From the NCBI GenBank assembly GCA_023460515.1, contig JAEWPS010000045.1:69957-133956 (forward strand): a DNA stretch of 64,000 nt, given 5' to 3'. A program made the position numbers and the translations under genes. Source of the DNA: Bacillota bacterium (GTDB lineage Bacteria > Bacillota > Clostridia > TANB77 > CAG-465). Shown here piece after piece: positions 43,035-51,796 of this stretch (position 1 is the first letter of the stretch; every line of letters begins with the position of its first letter). Under the pieces are notes generated by a model. The model searched no databases. It had not been told where the DNA came from and saw only the letters and a program-made list of their open reading frames with translations.

Positions 43035-44207
43035 ATGAAGAAAGAACTTTCTAAAAAAAATAAGCTTTTTATAGGAATATTTATTTTGACAGGATTAATT
43101 TTTTTTACTAGACTTATTTTCTATAGAATTATTGGTCCAGACTATTACATATGTTTGAAAAATTGGTATAGTCAAATAATACAAAATGGACAAATTGATT
43201 CATTAGGATTAAAAATAGGAAATTACACTCCACCTTATATTTTATTACTTACAATTGGAACTTATATTACAACCAACTCCTTGTTTTGGGTAAAATTTAT
43301 AGCATTAATATTTGATATAGTTTTAGCATTGTATTCTTGTTTGATAGTCAAACACTTTAATGTAAATAAATATTTTAAAATATTTTGTTATATTATTGTA
43401 TTACCTGGAGTAGTTATTAATTCAGCTGTTTTAGGACAGTGTGATTCTATATACACTTCATTTGTAATGATGTTTGTATATTATATTTTAAAGGATAAAA
43501 AAAGATTGGCAATGTTTCTTTTTGGTATTGCTTTATCATTCAAATTGCAAGCAATATTCATAGCGCCAGTTATGCTATACCTATTAATTACAAAAAAAGT
43601 AAGAATCATTGATGTTCTATATGTAGTTCCAGGATTTTTTATTTTAATGGTACCTACAATGATTTACGGTAAAAGTATAATTGAAATCTTTATGATATAT
43701 ATACAACAAACTAAGGAATATCCAGAATTAGTACGTTCAGCGCCAAATATATATTCATTGGTATCACTCAATTATAAAGGTATAAATCTTATACTCAAAT
43801 ATTTAATATCTATAATAACCGTAATAATATCAATTTTTATTTCTGTTAGAGGAATAAAAAAACATAATTATAAGTATGATTCAAATAGGTTTTTAATTAA
43901 AGTTATGCTACTTTCACTAATAGTTCCATATATATTACCAGGAATGATGGACAGGTATTTTTATATGGCAAATATTTTCATTCTTATAACCGTATTTAGT
44001 ATGAAAGATTACAGCAAAGCTGATGTTAAATTATTAATTTTAGCCTCTATAGCATATTTTATACCTGTTGTTACTATAAACTTTTTTCAATATAATAGAT
44101 ATTTTCTAATTTTATCTGAAAAAATAGGAGTAAGTTTAATAGCATCTACGATTAATTTATATGTAGTATATAAATATATTGATAAATATATATTTAATGA
44201 CACATAA
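43035..44207 (+). CDS. GT-C membrane glycosyltransferase, Gpi18-related
   Basis: 390 residues with about ten membrane segments. DYYICLKNWYSQIIQNGQID, NYTPPYILLLTIGTY, SAVLGQCDSIYTSFVMM and GIALSFKLQAIFIAP are hallmark blocks of bacterial membrane proteins annotated as mannosyltransferases related to Gpi18. The acidic residue after the first helix (GPDYY) is the expected catalytic base. The donor is presumably a polyprenyl-phosphate sugar and the acceptor is unknown. ATG follows TAGGAGA. Confidence 0.75.
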   Translation: MKKELSKKNKLFIGIFILTGLIFFTRLIFYRIIGPDYYICLKNWYSQIIQNGQIDSLGLKIGNYTPPYILLLTIGTYITTNSLFWVKFIALIFDIVLALYSCLIVKHFNVNKYFKIFCYIIVLPGVVINSAVLGQCDSIYTSFVMMFVYYILKDKKRLAMFLFGIALSFKLQAIFIAPVMLYLLITKKVRIIDVLYVVPGFFILMVPTMIYGKSIIEIFMIYIQQTKEYPELVRSAPNIYSLVSLNYKGINLILKYLISIITVIISIFISVRGIKKHNYKYDSNRFLIKVMLLSLIVPYILPGMMDRYFYMANIFILITVFSMKDYSKADVKLLILASIAYFIPVVTINFFQYNRYFLILSEKIGVSLIASTINLYVVYKYIDKYIFNDT

Positions 44208-44295
44208 AGAACATAAACATGAAATAGAAATGTAACTTAGAAACAAATAAAATGATAAAACATGAGAAAAAAATGTAAATTGTTTACATAAACTA

Positions 44296-44324
44296 TTTAC
44301 AAAATTAAATTACTATGATATAAT
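44296..44324 (+). promoter_or_regulatory. Sigma-A-type promoter for the SSB-like gene
   Basis: TTTACA (44296-44301), 17 bases, TATAAT (44319-44324), followed by a leader of about 68 bases. Confidence 0.6.
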
Positions 44325-44398
44325 ATATATATTATAGTAATTTTTTTACCCTATATAACATAAGATTAAAGTATATAAAGTCCAAAGGAGGAAATTTT

Positions 44399-45025
44399 GT
44401 GGAAACATATAATTTAAGTAATTTAGTAAAAATAGGTGGTATTGTTACAACTGATTTAGAATTTAGTCATGAAATATATGATGAAAAATTTTATAAATTA
44501 TATATAGAGGTTGAAAGACTTAGTGATTTAACGGATACATTACCAATTATACTTTCAGAAAGAGTATTTGATGTAAGTGGTGTAAAGATTGGTATGCCAG
44601 TTATAATTGAAGGTCAATTTAGATCTTATAATGAACTAGGAGATATAAAAAGTAAATTAGTGTTATCAATATTTGCAAAAGATTTTAAAATAGCCGAAAA
44701 AGAAGAAGTTAGTAAATTAAATGATATTACACTAGAAGGTTTCATATGTAAGAAACCAATATATAGAAAAACACCATTAGGTAGAGAGATATCTGATGTT
44801 CTGCTTGCGGTAAATAGATCATATAAAAAGTCGGATTATATTCCATGTATATTATGGGGTAGAAATGCAAAATATTCTGAGATGTTAGATATAGGAACAA
44901 AAGTAAAATTGTCTGGAAGAATACAAGCAAGAACATATGATAAAAAGCAAGACGATGGAACAAGTATAAAACATGTAGCGTATGAAGTTTCCGTTTCGAA
45001 ATTTGCATTATATGAAGAAGAATAA
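44399..45025 (+). CDS. Two-OB-fold single-stranded DNA-binding-like protein
   Basis: 208 residues from a GTG with AAAGGAGG 8 bases ahead. The sequence contains two similar halves: the first (about 5-105) with GGIVTTDLEFSHE, the second (about 108-208) with LEGFICKKPIYRKTPLGREISDVLLAVNR, IPCILWGRNAKYSEML and GTKVKLSGRIQAR. The second half matches the SSB OB-fold pattern (IPCILWG, LSGR.Q.R). No acidic C-terminal SSB tail is obvious beyond YEEE. It is likely an accessory SSB paralogue rather than the main replicative SSB. Confidence 0.75.
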   Translation: METYNLSNLVKIGGIVTTDLEFSHEIYDEKFYKLYIEVERLSDLTDTLPIILSERVFDVSGVKIGMPVIIEGQFRSYNELGDIKSKLVLSIFAKDFKIAEKEEVSKLNDITLEGFICKKPIYRKTPLGREISDVLLAVNRSYKKSDYIPCILWGRNAKYSEMLDIGTKVKLSGRIQARTYDKKQDDGTSIKHVAYEVSVSKFALYEEE

Positions 45026-45036
45026 GAATATAGTAT

Positions 45037-45072
45037 AAAAAATAAGCGAGTAAAAATACTCGTTTATTTTTT
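45037..45072. terminator. Bidirectional terminator
   Basis: AAAAATAAGCGAGT pairs with ACTCGTTTATTTTT around AAAAAT. It lies between convergent genes and overlaps the stop codon of the M23 peptidase gene. Confidence 0.85.
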
Positions 45073-45567
45073 ATACATTACAGATAATGGATCAATTGAT
45101 TTTCCACTATCTGTATATAAACTAAAATGTAAATGCGAACCTGTAGTGTTTCCGTTAAAATTACCGTTTGAAAGTATTTTCGGACCAACATATCCAATAA
45201 TCTGATTTCTATACACATTATCTCCAATATTTACTAAATAATTTTCAGATAAATGTCCATATAATGATTTGTATGCATTACAGTGCATTATTATAATATA
45301 ATTTCCATAGCCATGTATATCAAAACCAGCATATTTTACTATTCCGTTTTCAATAGAATGTACGGGAGTACCGTTAGGAGAAGGTATATCAATTCCATTA
45401 TGAAAATTATATTTTCCAAATAGTTCTCTTACACCATAATAGGATGAAATTAGATCATTGTTTTTAATTGGAAAATAATATTGATTATAATTTGAAACTG
45501 AGAAAGAAAAAATAAATGACACGGTAGCAGATAAAATTATTAAATAAACATAGAATTTTTTAAACAT
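45064..45567 (-). CDS. Secreted M23-family peptidoglycan endopeptidase
   Basis: 167 residues. A signal peptide or anchor (about 5-24) precedes a LytM/M23 domain. Zinc ligands appear in FHNGIDI (His and Asp) and SHLHFSLY (HxH). KSLYGHLSENY and the GDNVYRNQIIGYVG turn are normal. It cleaves peptide cross-links in the wall. It is small and lacks binding domains. The gene is isolated, and its link to sporulation or to the secretion locus beside it is unknown. Confidence 0.85.
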   Translation of the reverse strand: MFKKFYVYLIILSATVSFIFSFSVSNYNQYYFPIKNNDLISSYYGVRELFGKYNFHNGIDIPSPNGTPVHSIENGIVKYAGFDIHGYGNYIIIMHCNAYKSLYGHLSENYLVNIGDNVYRNQIIGYVGPKILSNGNFNGNTTGSHLHFSLYTDSGKSIDPLSVMYKK

Positions 45568-45716
45568 GAAATCACCAGTTAGTATTATATAGTTTTATTT
45601 ATATATAGTAAAGTATTCGGATATCAATAATTATAGCGAAATATTACATAATTATTACAAAAGATATGCTGTAAATATGAAAATTAATCTTTTTTCTAGT
45701 TTTTGTATTAAAACTA

Positions 45717-45744
45717 TTGCTTTTTATAAAATATTTGATATAAT
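45717..45744 (+). promoter_or_regulatory. Sigma-A-type promoter of the T4SS-like locus
   Basis: TTGCTT (45717-45722), 16 bases, TATAAT (45739-45744), 28 bases before the first pilin ATG. Confidence 0.5.
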
Positions 45745-45772
45745 TTATTTATAAGTTTAAGGAGGAATTTTT

Positions 45773-46123
45773 ATGAAAAAGTTTACTAAAATCTTTTTAA
45801 GAATCATGCCTATAGTTCTTGTAGTTGCAATAATAATTGGGAACGTATATGGAATAGCGGTAGTAGACCCAGGTACAGGTAGTGGAAGTAGTTCAGTTAA
45901 ATCACTTGCAAATAATATATGGGGAACAATAGTAACATTAGTACAAATTTTAGCTATAGCAGCAATAGTAATTGCTGGTGTAAGATATATGTTTGCATCT
46001 GCAGATTCTAAAGCAGATATAAAGAAACAAACAGTAATACTTATAGCTGGTGCTGTATTAGTATTTGCAGCAGTTCCAATTGCTAATTTAGTAGCAAATG
46101 CAGCAAACGAAATAATTAAGTAG
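45773..46123 (+). CDS. VirB2/TrbC-like pilin
   Basis: 116 residues. A signal peptide (about 8-27, NVYG) is followed by a short Gly/Ser linker. Two membrane helices (about 52-71 and 87-109) flank a short loop YMFASADSKADIKK, the layout of VirB2/TrbC pilins. Such pilins form the extracellular or cell-surface fibre of type IV secretion systems. AAGGAGGA precedes the ATG. A terminator-like hairpin follows, so this gene is probably expressed at a higher level than the genes behind it, as fits a major pilin. Confidence 0.75.
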   Translation: MKKFTKIFLRIMPIVLVVAIIIGNVYGIAVVDPGTGSGSSSVKSLANNIWGTIVTLVQILAIAAIVIAGVRYMFASADSKADIKKQTVILIAGAVLVFAAVPIANLVANAANEIIK

Positions 46124-46150
46124 TAGAAGTCATAAGTGAAATAACATTTT

Positions 46151-46186
46151 AAAATATTACAGGGCTTTGTTCTTGTAATATTTTTT
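46151..46186 (+). terminator. Attenuator-like terminator after the pilin gene
   Basis: AAAATATTACA (46151-46161) pairs with TGTAATATTTT (46174-46184) with a T-run. The ribosome binding site for the next gene begins right behind it, and no new promoter is evident, so partial read-through is likely. Confidence 0.75.
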
Positions 46187-46200
46187 ATTAGGAGGTCAAA

Positions 46201-46866
46201 ATGAAATACATAAAATTATTGATGTGTATTATGATTATTTTTAGTATTACAATCAACCTTAACAGTCTATTTGCAGCGCAAGCTCAAGGTGGTGGTGGTG
46301 GTACCACTCCAGGCGGAAATTTTTTACAAGATATACTAAATCAAGGGAAAAATTTTTTCAATCCTAACAGTGGAAATCAACAGGGTAATATAGGAAATGT
46401 TTTAAAGGATGTTGTAAATAATAGTATAAAACCAATAATTGAAGCAATAGGTAATTTTATATTCTTCACTGTTGCGGCTTTTCTTGGATTAAAATATATT
46501 TGGTCTGGAGTAGAGGGAAAGTCACAAGTTAAAGGAACTTTGCCAACTTTTGTTGTAGCAGCTTCTGTATTTTATTTGGCAGATACTGTATATTCATTTA
46601 CTTCTGGCGTATTTATTGAGGCAATGGGTGGAACTACTTATGAATCTATCCAAAACAATTTATGGGCTAATATATCTATAGTAGTTAATATTTTTGCTAT
46701 TGCTGGTATAGTTGCTTTGGGTATAAAATATATGTTTGCATCTGCGGATACAAAAGCAGATATTAAAAAAGATATGGTTCCGGTGGCAATTGGATTAGTA
46801 TTTATATATGCAATGAGTAGCGTTCTTAAGTTTTTAGCAAGTGCAGGAGCAGATATTTTACCATAG
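46201..46866 (+). CDS. Double-module VirB2-like protein
   Basis: 221 residues. A signal peptide (about 5-26) and a Gly/Asn/Gln-rich linker precede two pilin-like modules. The C-terminal one (about 155-215) repeats the pilin loop almost exactly (YMFASADTKADIKK). The first (about 78-137) is a diverged copy with LGLKYIWSGVEGKSQVKG in the same place. Gene fusion or internal duplication of a VirB2-like unit explains the layout. It could be a minor pilin, or a platform component. Confidence 0.7.
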   Translation: MKYIKLLMCIMIIFSITINLNSLFAAQAQGGGGGTTPGGNFLQDILNQGKNFFNPNSGNQQGNIGNVLKDVVNNSIKPIIEAIGNFIFFTVAAFLGLKYIWSGVEGKSQVKGTLPTFVVAASVFYLADTVYSFTSGVFIEAMGGTTYESIQNNLWANISIVVNIFAIAGIVALGIKYMFASADTKADIKKDMVPVAIGLVFIYAMSSVLKFLASAGADILP

Positions 46867-46883
46867 TTATATAATAAATTAGA

Positions 46884-46921
46884 AGAAGTATTAATTTTTA
46901 CAATTAATACTTCTTTGTTTT
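46884..46921 (+). terminator. Intrinsic terminator after the double-module gene
   Basis: A perfect 12-bp stem joins AGAAGTATTAAT (46884-46895) to ATTAATACTTCT (46903-46914), followed by TTGTTTTG. Confidence 0.75.
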
Positions 46922-47013
46922 GTATAATATATTCATTATTATTACATTAATATTACAAAATCATGATATGGGTATTTATTTATAAAAAATTATCGTTATT
47001 TATTAAATTTATA

Positions 47014-47042
47014 TTGAAATTATAACAGTTTCGTGATAAAAT
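47014..47042 (+). promoter_or_regulatory. Sigma-A-type promoter for the PrgI-VirB4 segment
   Basis: TTGAAA (47014-47019), 17 bases, TAAAAT (47037-47042), 39 bases before the PrgI-like gene. Confidence 0.5.
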
Positions 47043-47080
47043 TAGTCTAATTAAGTACTAATGAAAAGGGAGGTTGTTTT

Positions 47081-47422
47081 ATGGGAAGAACGTATACAGT
47101 TCCTAGAAATGTTAAGGGCGAATCAAGATTTTTATATATATTTAGTATGAAATCTTTATTTACGACAATTCTTGGAGCGGCAGTAGGATTTATATTCTCA
47201 TTTATTTTTTCTATTTTTGGTTTAACATCAATTGGTTGGATTTTAATTGCAGCATTTGCAGTAGTTGGATTTGGTATTGGAACTTTAACTATACCAGATT
47301 CTAAAATTGTCGGTAATTTAAGAAAAGCTGGTGGCGAGCAGGTAGCTGGAATTTTACTGAGAACAATCACTTTTTCTAGGAAGAAAAAGATATATGTATA
47401 TAGAAATGGAGGAAATAAATAA
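47081..47422 (+). CDS. PrgI/VirB3-like T4SS membrane protein
   Basis: 113 residues. The N-terminal MGRTYTVPRNVKGESRFLYIF and the pair of close membrane helices (about 24-44 and 48-68), followed by a soluble tail (LLRTITFSRKKKIYVYRN), match PrgI, the Gram-positive VirB3 equivalent that docks next to the VirB4 ATPase. AAGGGAGG precedes the ATG. The next gene overlaps its stop by one base (TAATG). Confidence 0.75.
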   Translation: MGRTYTVPRNVKGESRFLYIFSMKSLFTTILGAAVGFIFSFIFSIFGLTSIGWILIAAFAVVGFGIGTLTIPDSKIVGNLRKAGGEQVAGILLRTITFSRKKKIYVYRNGGNK

Positions 47423-48756
47423 TGGACATAACAGTAATAGGTTTAATAGTAATGGGTGTTTTTGGTATATTTTATGCTGTATTTACTTGGAAAGGGTCTG
47501 CAGATTCTAAAACAAAACATTCTGCAAATAGCAGTAAAATTACACCAAATAAAACAGGTGATTTAAATAAAACAGCTAGCGTTAAGAAAAGCAACTTATC
47601 TGATGTACAAAGAAAAGATATGTTTAATTTTATAAATTTTGAAAAAATTATGGATGATATGATTTTACAAGAAAAAGGAAATAAGTATACAATGGTTATA
47701 CAATGTAAAGGTATAAACTATGATCTTATGTCTGAAGTTGAGCAACTTGCGGTTGAAGAAGGTTTTATAACTTTTTTAAATACTCTTAAATCCCCAATTC
47801 AATTATATGTTCAAGCTAGAACAATTGATTTGAAAACTAGTTTAAATATATACAAGTCAAAAGTTAATGAACTAAATCAAAAACTTGTAGATTCTGATGA
47901 TAGAGTAAGAAAATTATCAGATAACATAAATACTAATGAAAATGAATTGAGAGAAGCAAATGTACAAAGAGAAAGAATGTTAAATATTTCTGAATACGCT
48001 CAAGATATAACTAGATACGTTGAAAGGTTAAGTTTAAATAAGCATCTTTTACAAAGAAAATTCTATATAATATTATCTTATTATAAATCAGATGTTAATT
48101 CTACTGCTAATTTTTCACAAGAAGAAATACATGATATATGTTATAGAGAATTATATACAAGAGCACAATCTATTATAGGTGGTTTGCAAGCTTGTTCAGT
48201 TTCTTCAAAAGTTCTAAACTCTAATGAACTTGCAGAGTTATTATATATATCTTATAACAGAGATGATGAAAAGTTACTAGATATAAAAACTGCTTTAGAT
48301 TCAGGATTCTATAGAATGTATTCTACAACTAAAGATATTCAAGATAAAAAAAGAGAATCAATGCAAAAAATAATTCAAGAAGAGGCTATGAGAAGAGTTG
48401 AAGATGCTATACGTCAAGCAATAGATAATGGAATAATCAAATCAAAGGATGAAACAGTTGAAGAGTTTGAAAATGAGGCAGATATAGCAGCTGTTAAAGT
48501 ATTAGAAGATACTAATATTAAACCTGAAGATAAAAGAAAAATACAAGAGATTATTGTTGAAAATCATAACAAAGGCGTTGAAGAAAGACAAAAAGTTAGA
48601 GAAGAAAAAAAAGCAGAAAGAAAAGAAAAGAAATTAGAAACAGAAAATAAAAAAACAGATGATAATAATGAAAAAGATAAACAAGAAGAAAAACCAGTTG
48701 AAAAAACAAACAGTGATACAAATATCATGGCAACATCTGAAGATTCAATTGTTTAG
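47422..48756 (+). CDS. Membrane-anchored coiled-coil protein coupled to VirB4
   Basis: 444 residues. One N-terminal membrane helix (about 4-20) and a flexible linker lead to a folded domain (about 65-265) with INFEKIMDDMILQEKGNKYTMVIQCKGINYDLMSEVEQLAVEEGF and related strands, interrupted by a coiled coil (about 138-190). A long charged helical tail rich in Lys and Glu follows (about 315-444). Its fold-like pattern resembles N-terminal domains of conjugative VirB4/TraC proteins, here as a separate subunit. It overlaps prgI by 1 base and precedes the ATPase gene by 12 bases. Confidence 0.55.
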   Translation: MDITVIGLIVMGVFGIFYAVFTWKGSADSKTKHSANSSKITPNKTGDLNKTASVKKSNLSDVQRKDMFNFINFEKIMDDMILQEKGNKYTMVIQCKGINYDLMSEVEQLAVEEGFITFLNTLKSPIQLYVQARTIDLKTSLNIYKSKVNELNQKLVDSDDRVRKLSDNINTNENELREANVQRERMLNISEYAQDITRYVERLSLNKHLLQRKFYIILSYYKSDVNSTANFSQEEIHDICYRELYTRAQSIIGGLQACSVSSKVLNSNELAELLYISYNRDDEKLLDIKTALDSGFYRMYSTTKDIQDKKRESMQKIIQEEAMRRVEDAIRQAIDNGIIKSKDETVEEFENEADIAAVKVLEDTNIKPEDKRKIQEIIVENHNKGVEERQKVREEKKAERKEKKLETENKKTDDNNEKDKQEEKPVEKTNSDTNIMATSEDSIV

Positions 48757-48768
48757 GGGGTATAGTAA

Positions 48769-50790
48769 ATGTTTGGATTAAATAATAAAAAAAGCGAAAA
48801 AAATGAACAAAAAACTGTAGCTACTACTAATCAGCCTACAGAAGAAAAATTGATAACTAATACAGATAATATGGAAAACAGTCTAGATATAAATAAATCT
48901 TCTTTAAAAGATTTAATAGCACCAGCGGGTATAGACGCAACACATTTCGATTATCTTGAAATTTTTTCAAAGGTATCTAGATTTGCTAGAACGTTTTATG
49001 TTACAACACTTCCAAGACAGGCATCATTTCCATATTTTCTTGCGAACATTTATGAGTTTGGAGATATAAATACATCTGTGTACATATCACCAATATCTGA
49101 AACAACATCACAAAACGAACTAAACAAAACAATTGTTGAATTACAGTCTGAAAGATATGTTGCAGATGATAGAGGAGATATAAATAGGTCATCAGTATTA
49201 TCTACAAAACAAGCAGAAGCAGAAGCTTTAAGAGATCAAATTGCTGCAGGATATAATAAACTATTTGAAGCAACAATTGTTGCTACATTATTTGCATATA
49301 ACAAAGAAGAATTAGATAAAGCATCTGAATTGTTAGCTATGGAAGCATCTAAAAGTATGGTGGGAATTAAAGCTACATGGGCACTACAAGAAGAAGGATT
49401 TAAAAGTAATTTACCGTTAAATGATAATAAATTAAATAGGAAACATACTTTCGATAGAGGTTCAATGGGTACAGTATTTCCATTCTTATCTTCAGATATT
49501 GGACATGAAGTTGGTGTCCCAATAGGAATAAATAAGCAAACAGGATTACCATTATTATTTGATAATTTTCATCCTAGCTTAACTAACTATAACATGATTA
49601 TATTTGGTAAATCTGGTTCTGGTAAATCTGTAACTATTAAAACTATTATGGCTAGATCATCAGTTTTAATGGGAGTAGAAAATCTAGTTCTTGATGCTGA
49701 AGGTGAATATGTTGTAGTTGCAGAGGCATTAAATGGAATTAATATAAATTTAAGTCCTAATAGTAGTACTGTAATAAATATATTTGATATAGAACCTGAA
49801 ATTTCTAAAGATGAAATAACAGGAAAAGAAAGATTAGTACTTAATGTAGAAAACAAAGTAGAAGACGTTACACAAGCATTACTTACTATGGCAAGAGGAG
49901 CAACAAGAAGTACAGAAGTTAATGAACTTACAAAACAAATAATAGCAGAAATAGTATCAAAGCTATATCGTAATGAAGGAATAACAAATGATGTTAATTC
50001 TTTATATATCGATGCTTCTGAACTTAGTGGTCTAAATAATTATGTTGGACTTACAAAGAAAAAAATGCCAACTATAAGTCAGTGGTATGATTTATTAGTT
50101 GAAATTTCTGAAGCAGATTCAAATGAAACATATGCATATCATTATAATTATTTACTTAAGGTTATGAAACAATATTGTAGAAAATTTGATGGACAAATGG
50201 CATATTTTGATGGTCAATCAACTTTTGAATTAATGGATGGAAATCAATTTATAAATATTAACATATCACAACTAGAAGAAAAATTTGCTAGACCTCTAGC
50301 ACAACAAATATTACTTTCTTGGATTTGGGAAAAATATGTTAAGAAAAATAGTGAAGATAAGAAAAAAGCTAGAAGAAAAAGAGTGTTAGTCGATGAGGCG
50401 TGGATGCTTTTAGATTATCCCGAAGCAGTACAATTCTTAAATACAATGGCAAGACGTGCTAGAAAAAGAAATGTTTCACTAGCTGTTGTATCACAGAAAT
50501 TCCAAGATTTCTATGAAAAGAAAGAAGCACAAGCAGTTTTAACTTCGTCAGAAATAAAACTATTTTTATCACAAGATAAATCTGAAATTGAATACTTAAG
50601 AGAAGTTTTCAAATTGAGTGAAGGTGAGTCGGATTTCTTACTTACATGCACAAGAGGAGAGGGACTTATACGTATAGGACAAGAATCTGCAGTTATATCT
50701 ATTCAACCAACACAAAAAGAATTTGAGTTTGTTGAAACGAATGTAGCTAAAATTTTAGCAATGAAGGAACAAAAGAGATTAGATAATTAG
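48769..50790 (+). CDS. VirB4/TraE-type T4SS ATPase
   Basis: 673 residues. An N-terminal domain (about 45-230) with YLEIFSKVSRFARTFYVTTLPRQ is followed by a RecA-like ATPase core. Walker A is GKSGSGKS (280-287), Walker B LVDEAW (540-545), and the sensor-like VVSQKFQDF lies just after. These are standard VirB4 features; VirB4 powers pilus assembly and transport. It is soluble or membrane-associated. The gene is the anchor of the locus identification. No second ATPase of VirD4 type is nearby. Confidence 0.9.
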   Translation: MFGLNNKKSEKNEQKTVATTNQPTEEKLITNTDNMENSLDINKSSLKDLIAPAGIDATHFDYLEIFSKVSRFARTFYVTTLPRQASFPYFLANIYEFGDINTSVYISPISETTSQNELNKTIVELQSERYVADDRGDINRSSVLSTKQAEAEALRDQIAAGYNKLFEATIVATLFAYNKEELDKASELLAMEASKSMVGIKATWALQEEGFKSNLPLNDNKLNRKHTFDRGSMGTVFPFLSSDIGHEVGVPIGINKQTGLPLLFDNFHPSLTNYNMIIFGKSGSGKSVTIKTIMARSSVLMGVENLVLDAEGEYVVVAEALNGININLSPNSSTVINIFDIEPEISKDEITGKERLVLNVENKVEDVTQALLTMARGATRSTEVNELTKQIIAEIVSKLYRNEGITNDVNSLYIDASELSGLNNYVGLTKKKMPTISQWYDLLVEISEADSNETYAYHYNYLLKVMKQYCRKFDGQMAYFDGQSTFELMDGNQFININISQLEEKFARPLAQQILLSWIWEKYVKKNSEDKKKARRKRVLVDEAWMLLDYPEAVQFLNTMARRARKRNVSLAVVSQKFQDFYEKKEAQAVLTSSEIKLFLSQDKSEIEYLREVFKLSEGESDFLLTCTRGEGLIRIGQESAVISIQPTQKEFEFVETNVAKILAMKEQKRLDN

Positions 50791-50805
50791 AAAAGGTGGT
50801 ATAAA

Positions 50806-51780
50806 ATGAAGAAAAAATTATTTAAAAAATTAATATATATTACATTTATATGCTTTGTCATAATATTTGTTTCTACAAATTCTGTATTTGCTGAGCTAAA
50901 TCCAGAGAATATGCATGATAATACTGTATTGGACAGAATAAGTGGAATAATATCAACAATTTTAGGAATTGGTATGGGTGCATTAGGAGCTCCACTTATA
51001 AGTTTAGCTTTTATGTTACTTATGGTAATATTCTCGATTATGTACTTTCTGTTTTCTCCGGTAGCTGGTGGTGGAGCCTTTCCATTTCCTGATCAGATAA
51101 TATTTAATAAATTAGCTTTTTTTGATCCTAATTTTTTAAATCCACCTGCTGTTGATGAATCACCTGTACATATATTACAAGGAGTAATATCTAATATGTA
51201 TTATTCTTTTTACTTAGTAGCAGCAGCTATATTTTTGATAGCCATTATGATTATATCTATTAAACTTGCAATATCTACTATAGCAAGTGATAAAGCACAA
51301 TATAAAAAAGCACTTACAAATTGGGCTTTTGGTTTATTACTGTTATTTATATTACCATTTTTAATGGCAGGTATTTTTAAATTAAATGAGACAATTGTAA
51401 ATGGTGCATATAAGGCAATGGATTCTGCTAACGTTAAGTTTACAATTTCATTAGCTAGCATAATAGGTGCCGGTGCTGGTGCTGTTACAGGTGGTGTAGG
51501 AACTTCGATTGTTAAAGCTGTAACTGGTGTATTAGACTTCTTTACAGGAGGCAATGCAAGCGCCGCTGGTCCCGATGTTCCTGGATACGGAGGAATGATA
51601 CTTAAATATATGGTTGATGCCGCCGGAGGGGACTTGGTTGGACTTGTAATTTCTGGAATTTTATTAGGACAAACGGCTGCCCTTATATTCCAATATACTA
51701 AAAGGTTGTTTTACTGTATAGTATTAGGAATGATTGCTCCTTTAATAATAGCGGCAGATATAATTAAACAGGGCGTGTAG
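50806..51780 (+). CDS. VirB6/TrbL-like membrane channel protein, N-terminal part gene
   Basis: 324 residues. A signal peptide (about 8-28, SVFA) precedes about six membrane segments. The Gly/Ala-rich loop IIGAGAGAVTGGVGT and the closing RLFYCIVLGMIAPLIIAADI are typical of TrbL/VirB6-like proteins, which form the inner channel. The protein ends just where homologues would be expected to continue. The next gene starts 16 bases later with a new ribosome binding site and supplies what looks like the missing continuation. Confidence 0.7.
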   Translation: MKKKLFKKLIYITFICFVIIFVSTNSVFAELNPENMHDNTVLDRISGIISTILGIGMGALGAPLISLAFMLLMVIFSIMYFLFSPVAGGGAFPFPDQIIFNKLAFFDPNFLNPPAVDESPVHILQGVISNMYYSFYLVAAAIFLIAIMIISIKLAISTIASDKAQYKKALTNWAFGLLLLFILPFLMAGIFKLNETIVNGAYKAMDSANVKFTISLASIIGAGAGAVTGGVGTSIVKAVTGVLDFFTGGNASAAGPDVPGYGGMILKYMVDAAGGDLVGLVISGILLGQTAALIFQYTKRLFYCIVLGMIAPLIIAADIIKQGV

Positions 51781-51796
51781 AGAGGAGAGATATTTG

